A stretch of 64,000 nt of DNA from assembly GCA_022821085.1 (NCBI GenBank), contig JAJEEG010000006.1, forward strand, positions 1,943,330 to 2,007,329, in the 5' to 3' direction. Within the stretch, counting starts at the first letter, position 1, and each line of letters opens with the position of its first letter. The notes beneath the pieces are model-generated. The model was not told the origin of the DNA and searched no databases. It was given only the letters and a program-made list of their open reading frames with translations. This stretch comes from Candidatus Latescibacterota bacterium. Its GTDB lineage: Bacteria > JAAXHH01. The position numbers were made by a program, and so were the translations under genes. Positions 43,538 through 52,628 of the stretch are shown piece by piece.

Positions 43538-44437
43538 ATGCCTCGCATCGATGCCCACGGTCACGTGTTCGCGAAGGTAACCCGCGAGTTTCCGAGAGAA
43601 GCGGGCGGCAACACGCCGCCGGAACGGGAAGAAACGGTCGAAAAGCTGATGACCTACATGGCCGGCAGCAACATAGACCAGGCCATGCTGGTTCAGATCG
43701 GCGGCACGAGCGTGGCGCAGCACGCCTACCTGCTTCACTGCCTCAGCACCTATCCGGACCGTTTCCTCGGCATCGGACTCATTCCCGAATCAGCCTACGG
43801 CGCGCCGGAGGAGCACATGGACCGGCTGTCCGACGGAACGGGGATCGTGGGTTTTAGGCTCGGCATGGTCGGCGGCCCCCCGGATCCCTTCGATGCCGTG
43901 GACGTGCGCACGTTCGCGACCTATCCCATCTGGCGGCACGCGGCGAAGAAAGACCTCGTCCTCTGGCTGTACGTGCGGGCCGCGGACGCTCATCTGATCG
44001 CCTGGCTCGTCGACGCCTTCCCCCAGGTGCGCGTCGTCATCAACCACCTGGGCATCTGTCCGGGCCTGGGCAAGGGCCGGACGGACAGGTGGGGACGGCC
44101 GCAGATCGACATCGTACCCTACAACCCGGCCTTTCATACCACGCACCGGCTGAGCACCTACGAAAACGTGACGATGAAACTGTCGGGCCATTACGCCTTC
44201 AGCAAGAAACCGTACCCTTACCCCGACCTGGCCGGATGGCATAAGCATTTTCTGGGCAGCTTCGGCGCCGATCGGCTCATGTGGGCCACGGACTTCCCCT
44301 GGATCTACGAGGAACCCGGCTACGATAAGCTGGCTGGCCTGATCGGGGAGACCTTGCCCGACATCAAGCCTCACGAATACGAGGCGATCATGGGTGGAAC
44401 GGCTCGGCGGTTCCTGCGGTTTCCGGATCTGAAGTGA
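43538..44437 (+). CDS. amidohydrolase family 2 (TIM-barrel metal hydrolase or decarboxylase)
   Basis: 299 residues. HxH is in RIDAHGHVF near the N-terminus, a further His in VVINHLGIC and the catalytic Asp in MWATDFPWIYE. These are the ligands of the amidohydrolase-2 branch (ACMS decarboxylase, 2-pyrone-4,6-dicarboxylate lactonase and relatives). It is probably cytoplasmic with one divalent metal. AGGAAG lies just before the ATG. Operon order PhyH, amidohydrolase, DUF3500 suggests an oxidative degradation module, but the compound is not identifiable. Confidence 0.83.
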   Translation: MPRIDAHGHVFAKVTREFPREAGGNTPPEREETVEKLMTYMAGSNIDQAMLVQIGGTSVAQHAYLLHCLSTYPDRFLGIGLIPESAYGAPEEHMDRLSDGTGIVGFRLGMVGGPPDPFDAVDVRTFATYPIWRHAAKKDLVLWLYVRAADAHLIAWLVDAFPQVRVVINHLGICPGLGKGRTDRWGRPQIDIVPYNPAFHTTHRLSTYENVTMKLSGHYAFSKKPYPYPDLAGWHKHFLGSFGADRLMWATDFPWIYEEPGYDKLAGLIGETLPDIKPHEYEAIMGGTARRFLRFPDLK

Positions 44438-44482
44438 TACGAATCGCAACGGTATGAGTCTACGTTCCAATCGGAGAAAAAA

Positions 44483-45568
44483 ATGAGCGAGGACCAGAAC
44501 GGTTTACTGACCAGCGCGCACATCCGGGGCCTGGTTCAACGGATGGGAGAAGCAGCAGTCGACTTCACGGCCGCCCTGGCCCAGGATCAGCGGGCGAAAG
44601 CGCTCTTCCCCTTCGAAGACGACGATGCACGCACCTTCTGGGATTACGTGCCCCTGGCAAGGAAAGGCCTGCCCCTCGGGGAGATGGACCGCGGACAGCG
44701 GCGCCGGGCCCTGCAACTCGTGGCCTCGGGACTGAGCGGCACGGGATACGCCACCACCACGACCATCATGGGCCTGGAAGCGACGCTCGATGCCCGGGAG
44801 GGCTGGTCGTCGGGCAACTGGCGGGATCCTTCCGACTACTACGTGTCCATCTTCGGCACGCCCTCGGACCGGGATCCCTGGGGATGGAAATTCGAGGGGC
44901 ATCACGTTTCCATCAACTATACCATCGCCGGGGGACGGATCGTCGCCCCCACACCCTTTTTCTTCGGGGCGAATCCGGCATCGGCCGCGCTCAACGGCGT
45001 CAGTGCGCTCCGGCCCCTGGGCAACGTGGAAGACCTGGCGCGGGAACTGGTGCGCGCCCTGGACGAGGGACAGCGGCACAGCGCGCTGATCGCGGCGGTT
45101 CCGCCGGGGGACATCGTCACGGTGAATCAGCGCCATATAGAAGAAAACAGGGAGAAACCGGACCGGCTGGCCCGAACGGACGTGCCCTATGATGCGGTGC
45201 GCTACACGGAAACGCCCCGCGGCCTCGCCGGGGCCGGCATGAACGACGGTCAGCGGGAGATGCTGGAAGCCCTCATCGGCGAGTACATTCACCGCATGCC
45301 CGACGCCGTCGCCGAGATCGAATCCGATTTGCTGAGGAAGCACGGCGTGGGCGACGTCCACCTGGCCTGGGCGGGCGGCCTGGAAGCCCGGCAACCCCAT
45401 TACTACCGCCTGCAGGGCGGACGGTTCCTGGTGGAATACGACAACGTGCAGAACGACGCCAACCACGTGCACACGGTCTGGCGCAACCCGACGAACGACT
45501 TCGGCGCGGACCTGCTTGCCCACCACTACCACACCGCGCACGACCACGGGGTGGAACACCGGCACTGA
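44483..45568 (+). CDS. DUF3500-domain protein
   Basis: 361 residues. The conserved DUF3500 pattern is clear: ALAQDQRAKALFPFEDDDAR, FWDYVPLARKGLPLGEMDRGQRRRAL, ASGLSGTGYATTTTIMGLEATL, YYVSIFGTP and WGWKFEGHHVSINYTIAGG. It ends in a His-rich tail (ANHVHTVWRNPTNDFG, HHYHTAHDHGVEHRH). No function is established. The clustered His, Glu and Asp suggest a metal site, which is inference. CGGAG precedes the ATG by 7 nt. It ends 6 bp from the convergent hydroxyacid dehydrogenase gene. Confidence 0.85.
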   Translation: MSEDQNGLLTSAHIRGLVQRMGEAAVDFTAALAQDQRAKALFPFEDDDARTFWDYVPLARKGLPLGEMDRGQRRRALQLVASGLSGTGYATTTTIMGLEATLDAREGWSSGNWRDPSDYYVSIFGTPSDRDPWGWKFEGHHVSINYTIAGGRIVAPTPFFFGANPASAALNGVSALRPLGNVEDLARELVRALDEGQRHSALIAAVPPGDIVTVNQRHIEENREKPDRLARTDVPYDAVRYTETPRGLAGAGMNDGQREMLEALIGEYIHRMPDAVAEIESDLLRKHGVGDVHLAWAGGLEARQPHYYRLQGGRFLVEYDNVQNDANHVHTVWRNPTNDFGADLLAHHYHTAHDHGVEHRH

Positions 45569-45574
45569 GCGGTT

Positions 45575-46519
45575 TCAGTACCCCTTGCGCTTGTCGATCA
45601 CGCTCACCAGCGGCAGGCCATCCCTGAAACGCCGCAGGTTCTCGCAGAACAGGGCCACGCACCGGCCGTCCCGGTTGGGAGATCCCCCGGCGGTGTGGGG
45701 CGTGATCACCACCTTGTCCATCTTCCACAGCGGGTGGTCGCCGGGCAACGGCTCCTGCGGCACCACGTCCAGGCCCGCGCCGCCGATCAGGTTGCCTTCC
45801 AACGCTTCCAGCAGGGCCGCTTCGTCGACGATCCTGCCCCTGGTGACGTTGATCAACAACGCGTGGTTCTGCATGCGGGCGAAGGCCGCCCGGTCGAACA
45901 GCCCCTCCGTCTCCGTCGTAAGCGGCGCGCAGACGGCCACGACGTCGGACTGTTCCAGGAGCGCGTGGAACCGGTCCATGCCCCAGCAGGCTTCCACTTC
46001 GGTCGGCACTTCCACGTCCTCCGGGTCCACGGCGACGACGCGCATGCCGAAGGCCCCCGCCCGTCTGGCCAATTCACGGCCCGTTCCGCCCAGGCCCACG
46101 ATGCCCATGGTCCGGTCCACCAGTTCCCACGAGGCGTCGCGAATGGGCCAGCGCGGATCCCAGCCCGGATTGCGGATCGCGGTGTGGATGCCGCGGGTCA
46201 GCGCGAGCAGCAGCGCCATGCCGTGGTCGGCCAGGTGCACGCCCACGAAGCCCTTTGCGCTGCACAACATCACGTCGCTCTCCACCAGTTCGGGATAGAG
46301 CAGTCCGTCCACTCCGGCGCCCCAGCTCTGGATCCAGGCGAGCTTCTTTCTTCGCGCGAAGAGGGCCCGCGTGATTTCGCCGCAGACCACCTCGATCTCC
46401 GGCATGACGGCCAGCGCCTCCTCCTCCGAATCCACCCTTACTACCTGGACCTTCTCGTCGACCTGGCGGATTTCGTCGACGAGAGGTTCGATCAGATTCA
46501 TCCTGAGCAGGACGTTCAT
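45575..46519 (-). CDS. D-isomer-specific 2-hydroxyacid dehydrogenase
   Basis: 314 residues. NAD-binding GLGGTG is in MGIVGLGGTGRELARRA. The catalytic Arg, Glu and His are in NVTRGRIVDEAALLEAL, DVVPQEPLP and ITPHTAGG. A Ser/Trp stretch (IQSWGAGVDGLLYP) is typical of the DGDH/phosphoglycerate-dehydrogenase-like branch. It reduces a 2-keto acid or oxidises a D-2-hydroxy acid in the cytoplasm. The N-terminal MNVLLRMNLIEPLVDEI shows no extension. It follows the ankyrin gene by 28 bp in the same direction. Confidence 0.9.
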   Translation of the reverse strand: MNVLLRMNLIEPLVDEIRQVDEKVQVVRVDSEEEALAVMPEIEVVCGEITRALFARRKKLAWIQSWGAGVDGLLYPELVESDVMLCSAKGFVGVHLADHGMALLLALTRGIHTAIRNPGWDPRWPIRDASWELVDRTMGIVGLGGTGRELARRAGAFGMRVVAVDPEDVEVPTEVEACWGMDRFHALLEQSDVVAVCAPLTTETEGLFDRAAFARMQNHALLINVTRGRIVDEAALLEALEGNLIGGAGLDVVPQEPLPGDHPLWKMDKVVITPHTAGGSPNRDGRCVALFCENLRRFRDGLPLVSVIDKRKGY

Positions 46520-46547
46520 TTTCTCACCTTCAGGTTGATGACGATGA

Positions 46548-47666
46548 TCAGCGTCGTTTCTTGAAGTAGGAAGCGCCCTTCCGGGCGATCTCGAAGGCGG
46601 TCTTGCCTTTCCTGTTCCGCATGGTTCGGTCCGCTCCCGCGGCGAGCAGGGCTTCCGCGGCCGCGGCGTGGCCCTCGTACGTCGCGCGATGGAGCGGGGT
46701 TCGGCCCTTGCGGTCCAGCGTGTCCAGGCCGGCGCCGGCCCCGGCAAGAAGCTGTATGGCGCCCACCTTGCCGCGTTCGGCCGCAAGCTGCAGCGGGGTT
46801 CGATGCGCATCGTTCCGCACATCGGCATCCGCACCATGGTCCAGCAGCAGCTTCACACATGCGAGCGAATCCGCCCTTGACGCCCAGTGCAGGAGGGTCA
46901 TGCCGTAAACGCCTGTCACCCGGGCGGCATCGAGATCGGAGGTCAGGAGCGCTTCAAGACGACTCTCGTCGTTCAATGCCGCCGCCGTGCAAGCATCGTA
47001 GACCGCGCCGTCCTCGATCAGGATGCGGGCGACTTCCCGTTTACCCCGGTTCCTGGGCGAGTCTTCGGCGCCCCAGTGTCCCGGCGCCACGGCCTCGTGC
47101 AGGGACGTTACGCCCCGCTCGCCGTTGCCCTTGATAGGCAGTTCGTGGTGTTTCCCAACGCCGAAATCGATCAGGAGCCTGGCGACTTCGGGAAATCCGC
47201 CCCAGGCTGCCCAGTACATGAGAGACAGGTTCGCGGGCCAGCCCGTGTGGGGCTTTTCTACGGACACCGGAGTGGCGTCCGCCGCACCCGAAGAGAAAAC
47301 GGCTTCGAGCGTATCCACGGAACCCGCCCAGGCCGCTTCGTGCAATACGTTGTACGCGTCTGGGTCGATGTTGAGAGAAACCCCGCGATCGAGGAGAAAC
47401 GATACAGCGCTTCCACAGCCGTGCATGCCGATAACGACGGTAAGCAAGTGGGAACCGATGCGATCGAGCACGGCCGGATGTCCGGCAAGGATATCCTCCA
47501 TCATCGACAGGTCAGGCCTGCCGTCCCACCTGCCCGGGGACTCACCCATGGCCGCGTCGATAAGGCGCCCTTCCGCTTCCGTGATGTCCGGTGCCTGCTC
47601 TTCACGCAGAAACCAGTTTTTTCTGAACAGCCTGACTGCGGGACTGTCGAGCACAGTGCCTCCCAT
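46548..47666 (-). CDS. ankyrin-repeat protein
   Basis: 372 residues. From about residue 105 on there are repeats of the TPLH-A--G-----LL--GAD type: NVLHEAAWAGSVDTLEAVF, TSLHEAVAPG, TLLHWASRADSLACVKLLLDHGADADVR, TPLQLAAERGKVGAIQLLAGAG and TPLHRATYEGHAAAAEALLAAGAD. Two to three degenerate repeats lie N-terminal to them. No signal peptide, so it is a cytoplasmic protein-binding scaffold. The partner is unknown. The ATG at 47666 is the first in frame, with a weak CAGGA upstream. Confidence 0.85.
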   Translation of the reverse strand: MGGTVLDSPAVRLFRKNWFLREEQAPDITEAEGRLIDAAMGESPGRWDGRPDLSMMEDILAGHPAVLDRIGSHLLTVVIGMHGCGSAVSFLLDRGVSLNIDPDAYNVLHEAAWAGSVDTLEAVFSSGAADATPVSVEKPHTGWPANLSLMYWAAWGGFPEVARLLIDFGVGKHHELPIKGNGERGVTSLHEAVAPGHWGAEDSPRNRGKREVARILIEDGAVYDACTAAALNDESRLEALLTSDLDAARVTGVYGMTLLHWASRADSLACVKLLLDHGADADVRNDAHRTPLQLAAERGKVGAIQLLAGAGAGLDTLDRKGRTPLHRATYEGHAAAAEALLAAGADRTMRNRKGKTAFEIARKGASYFKKRR

Positions 47667-47682
47667 TAGTCCTGGGCCAGCC

Positions 47683-48285
47683 CTATTCGAGCAAATTCTC
47701 GCCGCCGTCGTCCATCTTGTCGGGCTGGCGCCAGTACCGGTACTGCGGGGTCCATTCCGCTTCGCCCAGTCCAGCGAGGCCCAGCAGATTCCAGAGGGAG
47801 CAGTACAGGTCGCCGGGACCGAATACGCAGCTGTTCTTTCGCAGCACCTGGTCGCCCTGCCGCTCGTAGAGCACCGCGCCGGGCATGTTCTCCACGCCGT
47901 CCATCACCGTCTGTTCTACGATATACGTGCCGCCACCGTGGGATGCCAGGCGAAAGCGCCAGTTCCGCGAATTGGCGAAGTCACGTTGCAGGGCGGGGGG
48001 ATCGCCGGACAGCAGCACGACGGACATGGCGTCCTCGAGATGGGCCAGCATGCCGTTGAATCCGTCCGCCCAGAGCGTACAGTACCGGCAACCCTGTCCC
48101 ATGTTGTGGATGGCCAGCAGGCGGTCGCGGCCGGCGAACAGGTCGAGCAGGCTGACCTCACCGGTCAGGGTGGCGAACCGGTAGTTCGGCACCGGCAGGG
48201 GAGCATTGTCCCGCCGCAACTCGTGCAGCTTAGCGGTGAGTTCGAAGATCTGCCGTTCGAGCGCAACGATGTCCTTCTCGGCCAT
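47683..48285 (-). CDS. DUF899-like thioredoxin-fold protein
   Basis: 200 residues. A short N-terminal coiled helix (DIVALERQIFELTAKLHELRR) precedes a thioredoxin-like core with VSLLDLFAGRDRLLAIHNMGQGCRYCTLWADGF, which carries a GCRYC dithiol-like motif where DUF899/peroxiredoxin-like proteins have theirs. The C-terminal CSLWNLLGLAGLGEAEWTPQYRY fits the same family. A redox role is likely and the substrate unknown. AAAGGAA lies about 6 nt before the ATG. It is co-directional with the zinc dehydrogenase gene upstream (35 bp). Confidence 0.78.
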   Translation of the reverse strand: MAEKDIVALERQIFELTAKLHELRRDNAPLPVPNYRFATLTGEVSLLDLFAGRDRLLAIHNMGQGCRYCTLWADGFNGMLAHLEDAMSVVLLSGDPPALQRDFANSRNWRFRLASHGGGTYIVEQTVMDGVENMPGAVLYERQGDQVLRKNSCVFGPGDLYCSLWNLLGLAGLGEAEWTPQYRYWRQPDKMDDGGENLLE

Positions 48286-48299
48286 GCGTATTCCTTTCG

Positions 48300-48339
48300 T
48301 CAGAACCGGTCGATGACCGTCAGAACCGGTCGATGACCG
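48300..48339. repeat. 20-bp tandem duplication spanning the stop codon of the dehydrogenase gene
   Basis: TCAGAACCGGTCGATGACCG occurs twice in tandem (48300-48319, 48320-48339). On the minus strand each copy encodes TVIDRF plus TGA, so the gene end and its stop codon are duplicated. The second copy is untranslated but keeps the same coding and stop sequence in a shifted frame. Confidence 0.95.
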
Positions 48340-49360
48340 TCACGCCGGTCTGGCTGAACCGGCCCATGGCTTCCAGCTCGGCGCCGGCCTCTTCGAGGGC
48401 AACGGTCTTGCCGACCAGGCGTCCGGGCTGGAGCGTGCCGGAGGTGACCATGCGCAGCAAGTCGGCAAACCGGTGGGCCGGCATGCCGTGGCTGCCCACG
48501 ATTTCGAGTTCCTTGGCGATGACCGCGTTCATGGGGATCGGGACGTCGGCCTCGTCCGCCAGGGTCAGGCCGATCTGCACGTGGCGACCCCGCTTGCGAA
48601 GGCACCGGACGGAATTGCGGCTGGTGACTTTGCTCCCGAGGGCGTCGATCGAGACCAGGGCGCCGCCGCCCGTCTTCTCCCGAATCTCCCGGACCACGTC
48701 GGGACTCGTCTGGGCGTTCACCGTCATGCGCGCGCCTAGATCCTTCGCCAGCTGCAACCGGGTCTCGTCGATGTCCACGGCGATCACCTCGGCCCCCACG
48801 GCCGCCGCGATCATGGTCGCAGACAGCCCGACCCCGCCGCATCCGTGGATAGCCACGAAATCACCGCCGGTCACCCGGCCCTGGTCCACCACGCCCCGAA
48901 ACGCCGTCATGAACCGGCAACCCAGGCTCGCTGCCTCGACGAAGTCCAGCTCATCGGGCAGGCCAACGAGGTTCACGTCGGCGTACGGCATGGCCACGTA
49001 ACCGGCGAAGGCGCCCCAGCCGGTAAACCCCGGCTGGTACTCGTTGTCGCAGATGTGATGATGGCCGGCCAGGCACTGCGGGCAGGTGCCGCATCCACCG
49101 CAGAAGGGCACGGTCACCCGGTCTCCGACCCGCCAATTGCGCACCAGGCCGCCCTTCTCGACGACCACGCCGGCAAATTCGTGGCCCGGCACGTGAGGCA
49201 GCTTGATCGACGGGTCGTGTCCCATCCATCCATGCCAGTCGCTCCGGCAGATCCCGTTGGCCCGCACCTCGATCACGACGCCGTCCTCAGACGGCACGGG
49301 ATCGGGTACTTCCCGCACCTCGAGGGGTGCTCCGAAGGCGTCCATTACGGCGGCTTTCAT
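48320..49360 (-). CDS. zinc-dependent alcohol dehydrogenase (MDR family)
   Basis: 346 residues. Catalytic zinc ligands are in NGICRSDWHGW and VPGHEFAG. The structural zinc cysteines are in CGGCGTCPQCLAGHHHIC, and the NAD-binding motif is in AIHGCGGVGLSATMIAAAVGAEVIAVDI. It is a standard medium-chain dehydrogenase, oxidising an alcohol or polyol in the cytoplasm. MKAAVMDAFGAP is the usual family N-terminus, so I use the ATG at 49360. It lacks a good Shine-Dalgarno sequence, and a GTG at 49414 with GAGGCGGG upstream would add 18 residues. The 3' end carries the 20-bp tandem duplication. Confidence 0.9.
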   Translation of the reverse strand: MKAAVMDAFGAPLEVREVPDPVPSEDGVVIEVRANGICRSDWHGWMGHDPSIKLPHVPGHEFAGVVVEKGGLVRNWRVGDRVTVPFCGGCGTCPQCLAGHHHICDNEYQPGFTGWGAFAGYVAMPYADVNLVGLPDELDFVEAASLGCRFMTAFRGVVDQGRVTGGDFVAIHGCGGVGLSATMIAAAVGAEVIAVDIDETRLQLAKDLGARMTVNAQTSPDVVREIREKTGGGALVSIDALGSKVTSRNSVRCLRKRGRHVQIGLTLADEADVPIPMNAVIAKELEIVGSHGMPAHRFADLLRMVTSGTLQPGRLVGKTVALEEAGAELEAMGRFSQTGVTVIDRF

Positions 49361-49465
49361 CAGGCTGTCCAAAGGCTTGGCGGGCGTTCCGTTGACCGTA
49401 GGGCCTCCGGACACACCCGCCTCGTGAACGGTTGGTCGACCATGGACCAGGCACGACGGGCAGAC

Positions 49466-50275
49466 TTAAAGACGCCAGACCACCAGGAACTGTATCGTGT
49501 TTTCGTCGTCGTCCGTGCCGATTTTGTTTCTCCAGTACTGGTACTCGAATCCGAGCAGCAACTGATTGGATTCGCCGGCCGCGGCCCGGCCGATGTCCCA
49601 GACGAACTGCGGCTGCGCGAGTATCGAAGCGTCGTGGCGGCCGCCGAGTTCGTTGGACCGGTTTCCGATATACTCCGCGTGTCCCATAATTGCGAAGGAA
49701 TGCTGGCCGATATCAAAAGGGGCGGCCCAGTTGATGTCGAACACGAAACTGTGCCCTTCCTTCGGTGCACCGCCCTTTGCCACGCCGAAGTTCTGGTCGA
49801 TATAGGCCGTGAGATCGGTGTTCAGAAACAGGAATCCGGGAATATCCCAGGAAGCCCGGAACCCCGGCAGGAACTTCAATACCTTGGCGTCGCCCCCCAT
49901 GTTGATACCCGCGATGATGGCCAGGTCGGAAATGAGCCCCAGGCTCGCATCGGTCTGTTGCATTTTGCCGATGCTGAGCGTCGGATACCACTCGGCGTAG
50001 AAATCACGGTCGTTGAATCCGTCTGTCTCCCGGTCAACGATATAGTCCAGGAAGAAAAAGCTGTCTCCGAGCTTCCATTGGGTGGCCTGCTGCACGGTGA
50101 GCACCAGGGACTGCACGCTCTTCTGTGCGAAGGGATTCCTCAGCTTGCCCGCCTGAAAGTGGAATTCGGTCTGGGCAGCGGCCGTGGAGGTCGCGGCGGT
50201 CAGCAAAACGGTCAGCACAACGGTCAGGGCCAATGAGACGAGTCGCTGAATGCCGCTACAGGTGCTACACCTCAT
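49466..50275 (-). CDS. Tsx/OmpK-like nucleoside-specific channel, outer membrane
   Basis: 269 residues. Signal peptide with core LVSLALTVVLTVLLTAATSTAAAQ, then TEFHFQAGKLRNPF, WKLGDSFFFLDYIVD and FYAEWYPTLSIGKM, which resemble the first strands of the Tsx/OmpK 12-stranded barrel. The chain ends NTIQFLVVWRL, a hydrophobic C-terminal beta-signal. Tsx takes up nucleosides, though relatives have other small solutes. The ATG at 50275 has AAGGACAAAGGG before it. It is followed (downstream, minus) by the zinc dehydrogenase gene after 105 bp. Confidence 0.72.
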   Translation of the reverse strand: MRCSTCSGIQRLVSLALTVVLTVLLTAATSTAAAQTEFHFQAGKLRNPFAQKSVQSLVLTVQQATQWKLGDSFFFLDYIVDRETDGFNDRDFYAEWYPTLSIGKMQQTDASLGLISDLAIIAGINMGGDAKVLKFLPGFRASWDIPGFLFLNTDLTAYIDQNFGVAKGGAPKEGHSFVFDINWAAPFDIGQHSFAIMGHAEYIGNRSNELGGRHDASILAQPQFVWDIGRAAAGESNQLLLGFEYQYWRNKIGTDDDENTIQFLVVWRL

Positions 50276-50348
50276 CCCTTTGTCCTTGTCCGGAGACGTC
50301 CGCCTCCCATTGTTCCGAATGTTGCCGGGCAACAAGCATCGAGTTCGA

Positions 50349-51224
50349 TCAATCTCCCCAGCGGTCGGGGTTTATCCCGGGCGCTTCGCTCTTCATTCCC
50401 TTCGGCTTGTGCGGCTGCTGCCATTCCAGGCCGGTCGTGTTCGGGCTTTGCAGGAAGGGCCTGGCCTGTGCAGGCGCGGCGGCCACGTCTCCGGCATCCC
50501 ACTCCTCCATGGGCTGAACGGGCCCGGACCATGCCGGACGGTAACCGAACTGGATCAGTTCCCGCGGTACCGTATCCCGGTTGGGATGGGTTCCGTGAAA
50601 GACGTCCTTGGGTATGACCAGGGCCGATCCCGCTTTCGCGCAGAGGGTCACCTCCTGGGGATGGGACTTGTAGCGCACGTAGGGGTTGCCATGGGCGTGA
50701 AAGGACAGGTGCGAACGCGGCACGACCCGGAACGGCGCCCTCTCCGGCGGCAGATCGTCCAGGTAGTACAGCACGCGGACCAGACGCGGCGAACTGCCCT
50801 CGTAGCTGAAAATGGAGGAGCCGTAGGGCTGGCCGTCCGTATGCATGGAAATGGGTGGCGAGCCCGAAAGAGTCCGCGTGAACAGGCCTCGCGTAAACAC
50901 GATATCCGGCCCCATCAGCGCTTCCAGGAACGCGATCATGGGAGGATGCCCGATTAAGGCGCACGTGGCCGGACTGAGCCACTGGGCCTCCAGGCAGTAA
51001 GTCTGGCAGTCGCTGTAGTCCTTGCATTCCATGGGCACATCGGACAGTTCGGCCTTCAGCCGCGCGATGTGGCCGGCGTCGAGCATGTCCGGAAGTAAAA
51101 CGTAACCTTCCACTTCCAGGTGACGGATGCGCTGGGCCGTCGTGAATGACCCGAAGTCCGTCTCGTCGACGTGCATGAATCCGATCTCTTCACGGGGGTC
51201 GATTTGTACCGTGGCGCTTTCCAT
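50349..51224 (-). CDS. phytanoyl-CoA dioxygenase (PhyH)-family protein
   Basis: 291 residues. The Fe-binding HxD is in PISMHTDGQPYG, the conserved strand is RAPFRVVPRSHLSFH, and the distal His is in VFHGTHPNRD with a nearby Arg. The N-terminal 30 residues precede the usual HLEVEGYVLLPDML start of the fold. It is a non-heme Fe(II)/2OG oxygenase of unknown substrate. AAGGAG is 8 nt before the ATG. It is the second of three PhyH-type genes in the window and sits alone between a porin and a hydrolase gene. Confidence 0.83.
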   Translation of the reverse strand: MESATVQIDPREEIGFMHVDETDFGSFTTAQRIRHLEVEGYVLLPDMLDAGHIARLKAELSDVPMECKDYSDCQTYCLEAQWLSPATCALIGHPPMIAFLEALMGPDIVFTRGLFTRTLSGSPPISMHTDGQPYGSSIFSYEGSSPRLVRVLYYLDDLPPERAPFRVVPRSHLSFHAHGNPYVRYKSHPQEVTLCAKAGSALVIPKDVFHGTHPNRDTVPRELIQFGYRPAWSGPVQPMEEWDAGDVAAAPAQARPFLQSPNTTGLEWQQPHKPKGMKSEAPGINPDRWGD

Positions 51225-51417
51225 GATGCGCTCCTTGATGACCGGTCGTCTTCTATACAGATGTCTGAGGAAACTATACGAACCGGCCGGTCGTTTTCAA
51301 GCGTTTTCCGCACGTGATCCGCGACCGGCAGTCCTCCACCAACAGGCGTACCGGCCCGGGGATTGCCCCGCCGCGCGTCCTTCCCGGGTGCCGATGTGGA
51401 TTCCGATCTTCCCCGGT

Positions 51418-52581
51418 TCAGGCCTGCGCGCCGAAATGGCGCCGCACGAAATCCCAGGCCGGCGTCTTGTAGAACCGGTGTCCGCCTTCGCCGACGGCCA
51501 ACTCGCATTTGTCTTCGGCACCGGCGACCGCGTAGACGGCCTTGAGCCGGTCGAAGGCGGCGTGGACGTGGTCGATGGGGAAGATGGGGTCGTACCGGCC
51601 CGCGATGGCGCAGAAGGGGCGGGGGGCGATCAGACCGGCCACGTCGTACATTTCTCCCAGCCGCAGCAGGCCGGGCACGTAGTTGCATTCACAGTGGCGG
51701 ATCGTCCCGATGCTGCCCACGAACGTGCAGAAATAACACCCCGGCATGGATAGGGCGATGCGGGTATCGCAGGCCGACGCGAAGAGCGATATCGTACCGC
51801 CGCCCGAGTTGCCCGTGATGGCAATGCGGCCGGCGTCAATGGGCAGGTTGGCGACCGCCCAGTCGATCAGGCGGGACGTGTCCCACACGCGTTCGCCGAT
51901 GGGCGTTCTCCCGAGCAGCAGGTCGTGGACGAGCTGGTCGCGGCAGGAGTGCACTTTATCGGCCTCGATGTCCTTCGCGGTGCGCGTTTCCCCAAAGGCG
52001 CGCGTGGTCGGCGCGATGACGATGTAGCCTTCCTCGGCGGCCGCCTGGCGGGCGATGTCGCGCTCGCCCTCCATCATGTGCGCCTCCTCCGCCTCGTCCC
52101 GGGCAAGGCCAACGTAGATGTGGGGATGATTGTGACCATGGGGCACGAGGACCAGGGGCAGCTTCCCTTCGCGGTCCGTTTCTTTCGGTCGTGCGTCGCG
52201 GCCCATCCCTTCTTTGCTCGCGTCAACACGCCTCAGGTCTTTCGGCAACAGGAGGTAGAATGGCAGCGGTACGGTCGGTTCGACCCAGAGATACCAGCGT
52301 TCCCGGACATGACTGCCCAGGTCGGCAGTTTCGAGCCGCTCCGCCTTCGGCACGTAACCCGAGAGGTCCGAAGCCATATTGTCCAGGCCGAGCGCTTCCC
52401 GCAGTTTCGGTCGAAAGGCGGCCTGCCATGCGGACAGGCTTTCCGGGTCCGATGCCCTGAAGGCGTACGTACCGGAGACGTTTGCATACAGGGCATTCAA
52501 GTGTATTTCATTATCAAAGGGCTTGACCGTGCCGAAGGGCGTGACCGTGCCGGCCGCCGGCTTACCCGTCTGGTTGTTCAT
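51418..52581 (-). CDS. alpha/beta hydrolase (acetyl-xylan-esterase/dienelactone-hydrolase-like)
   Basis: 387 residues, no signal peptide. The nucleophile elbow is GNSGGG (IAITGNSGGGTISLFAS). The acid is probably in AIAGRYDPIFP and the catalytic His in GEGGHRFYKTPAW. The oxyanion region is LVLVPHGHNHPH. The long N-terminal extension (about 130 residues) and TRAFGETR are features of the Abhydrolase_7/acetyl-xylan esterase branch. It probably deacylates a sugar or other ester. CGGAG lies 6 nt before the ATG. It follows the membrane protein gene by 47 bp in the same direction. Confidence 0.8.
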   Translation of the reverse strand: MNNQTGKPAAGTVTPFGTVKPFDNEIHLNALYANVSGTYAFRASDPESLSAWQAAFRPKLREALGLDNMASDLSGYVPKAERLETADLGSHVRERWYLWVEPTVPLPFYLLLPKDLRRVDASKEGMGRDARPKETDREGKLPLVLVPHGHNHPHIYVGLARDEAEEAHMMEGERDIARQAAAEEGYIVIAPTTRAFGETRTAKDIEADKVHSCRDQLVHDLLLGRTPIGERVWDTSRLIDWAVANLPIDAGRIAITGNSGGGTISLFASACDTRIALSMPGCYFCTFVGSIGTIRHCECNYVPGLLRLGEMYDVAGLIAPRPFCAIAGRYDPIFPIDHVHAAFDRLKAVYAVAGAEDKCELAVGEGGHRFYKTPAWDFVRRHFGAQA

Positions 52582-52628
52582 TAATGACTCCGATACTTGT
52601 TACGAAGACTTGATCCGCAGTGCGCGTG

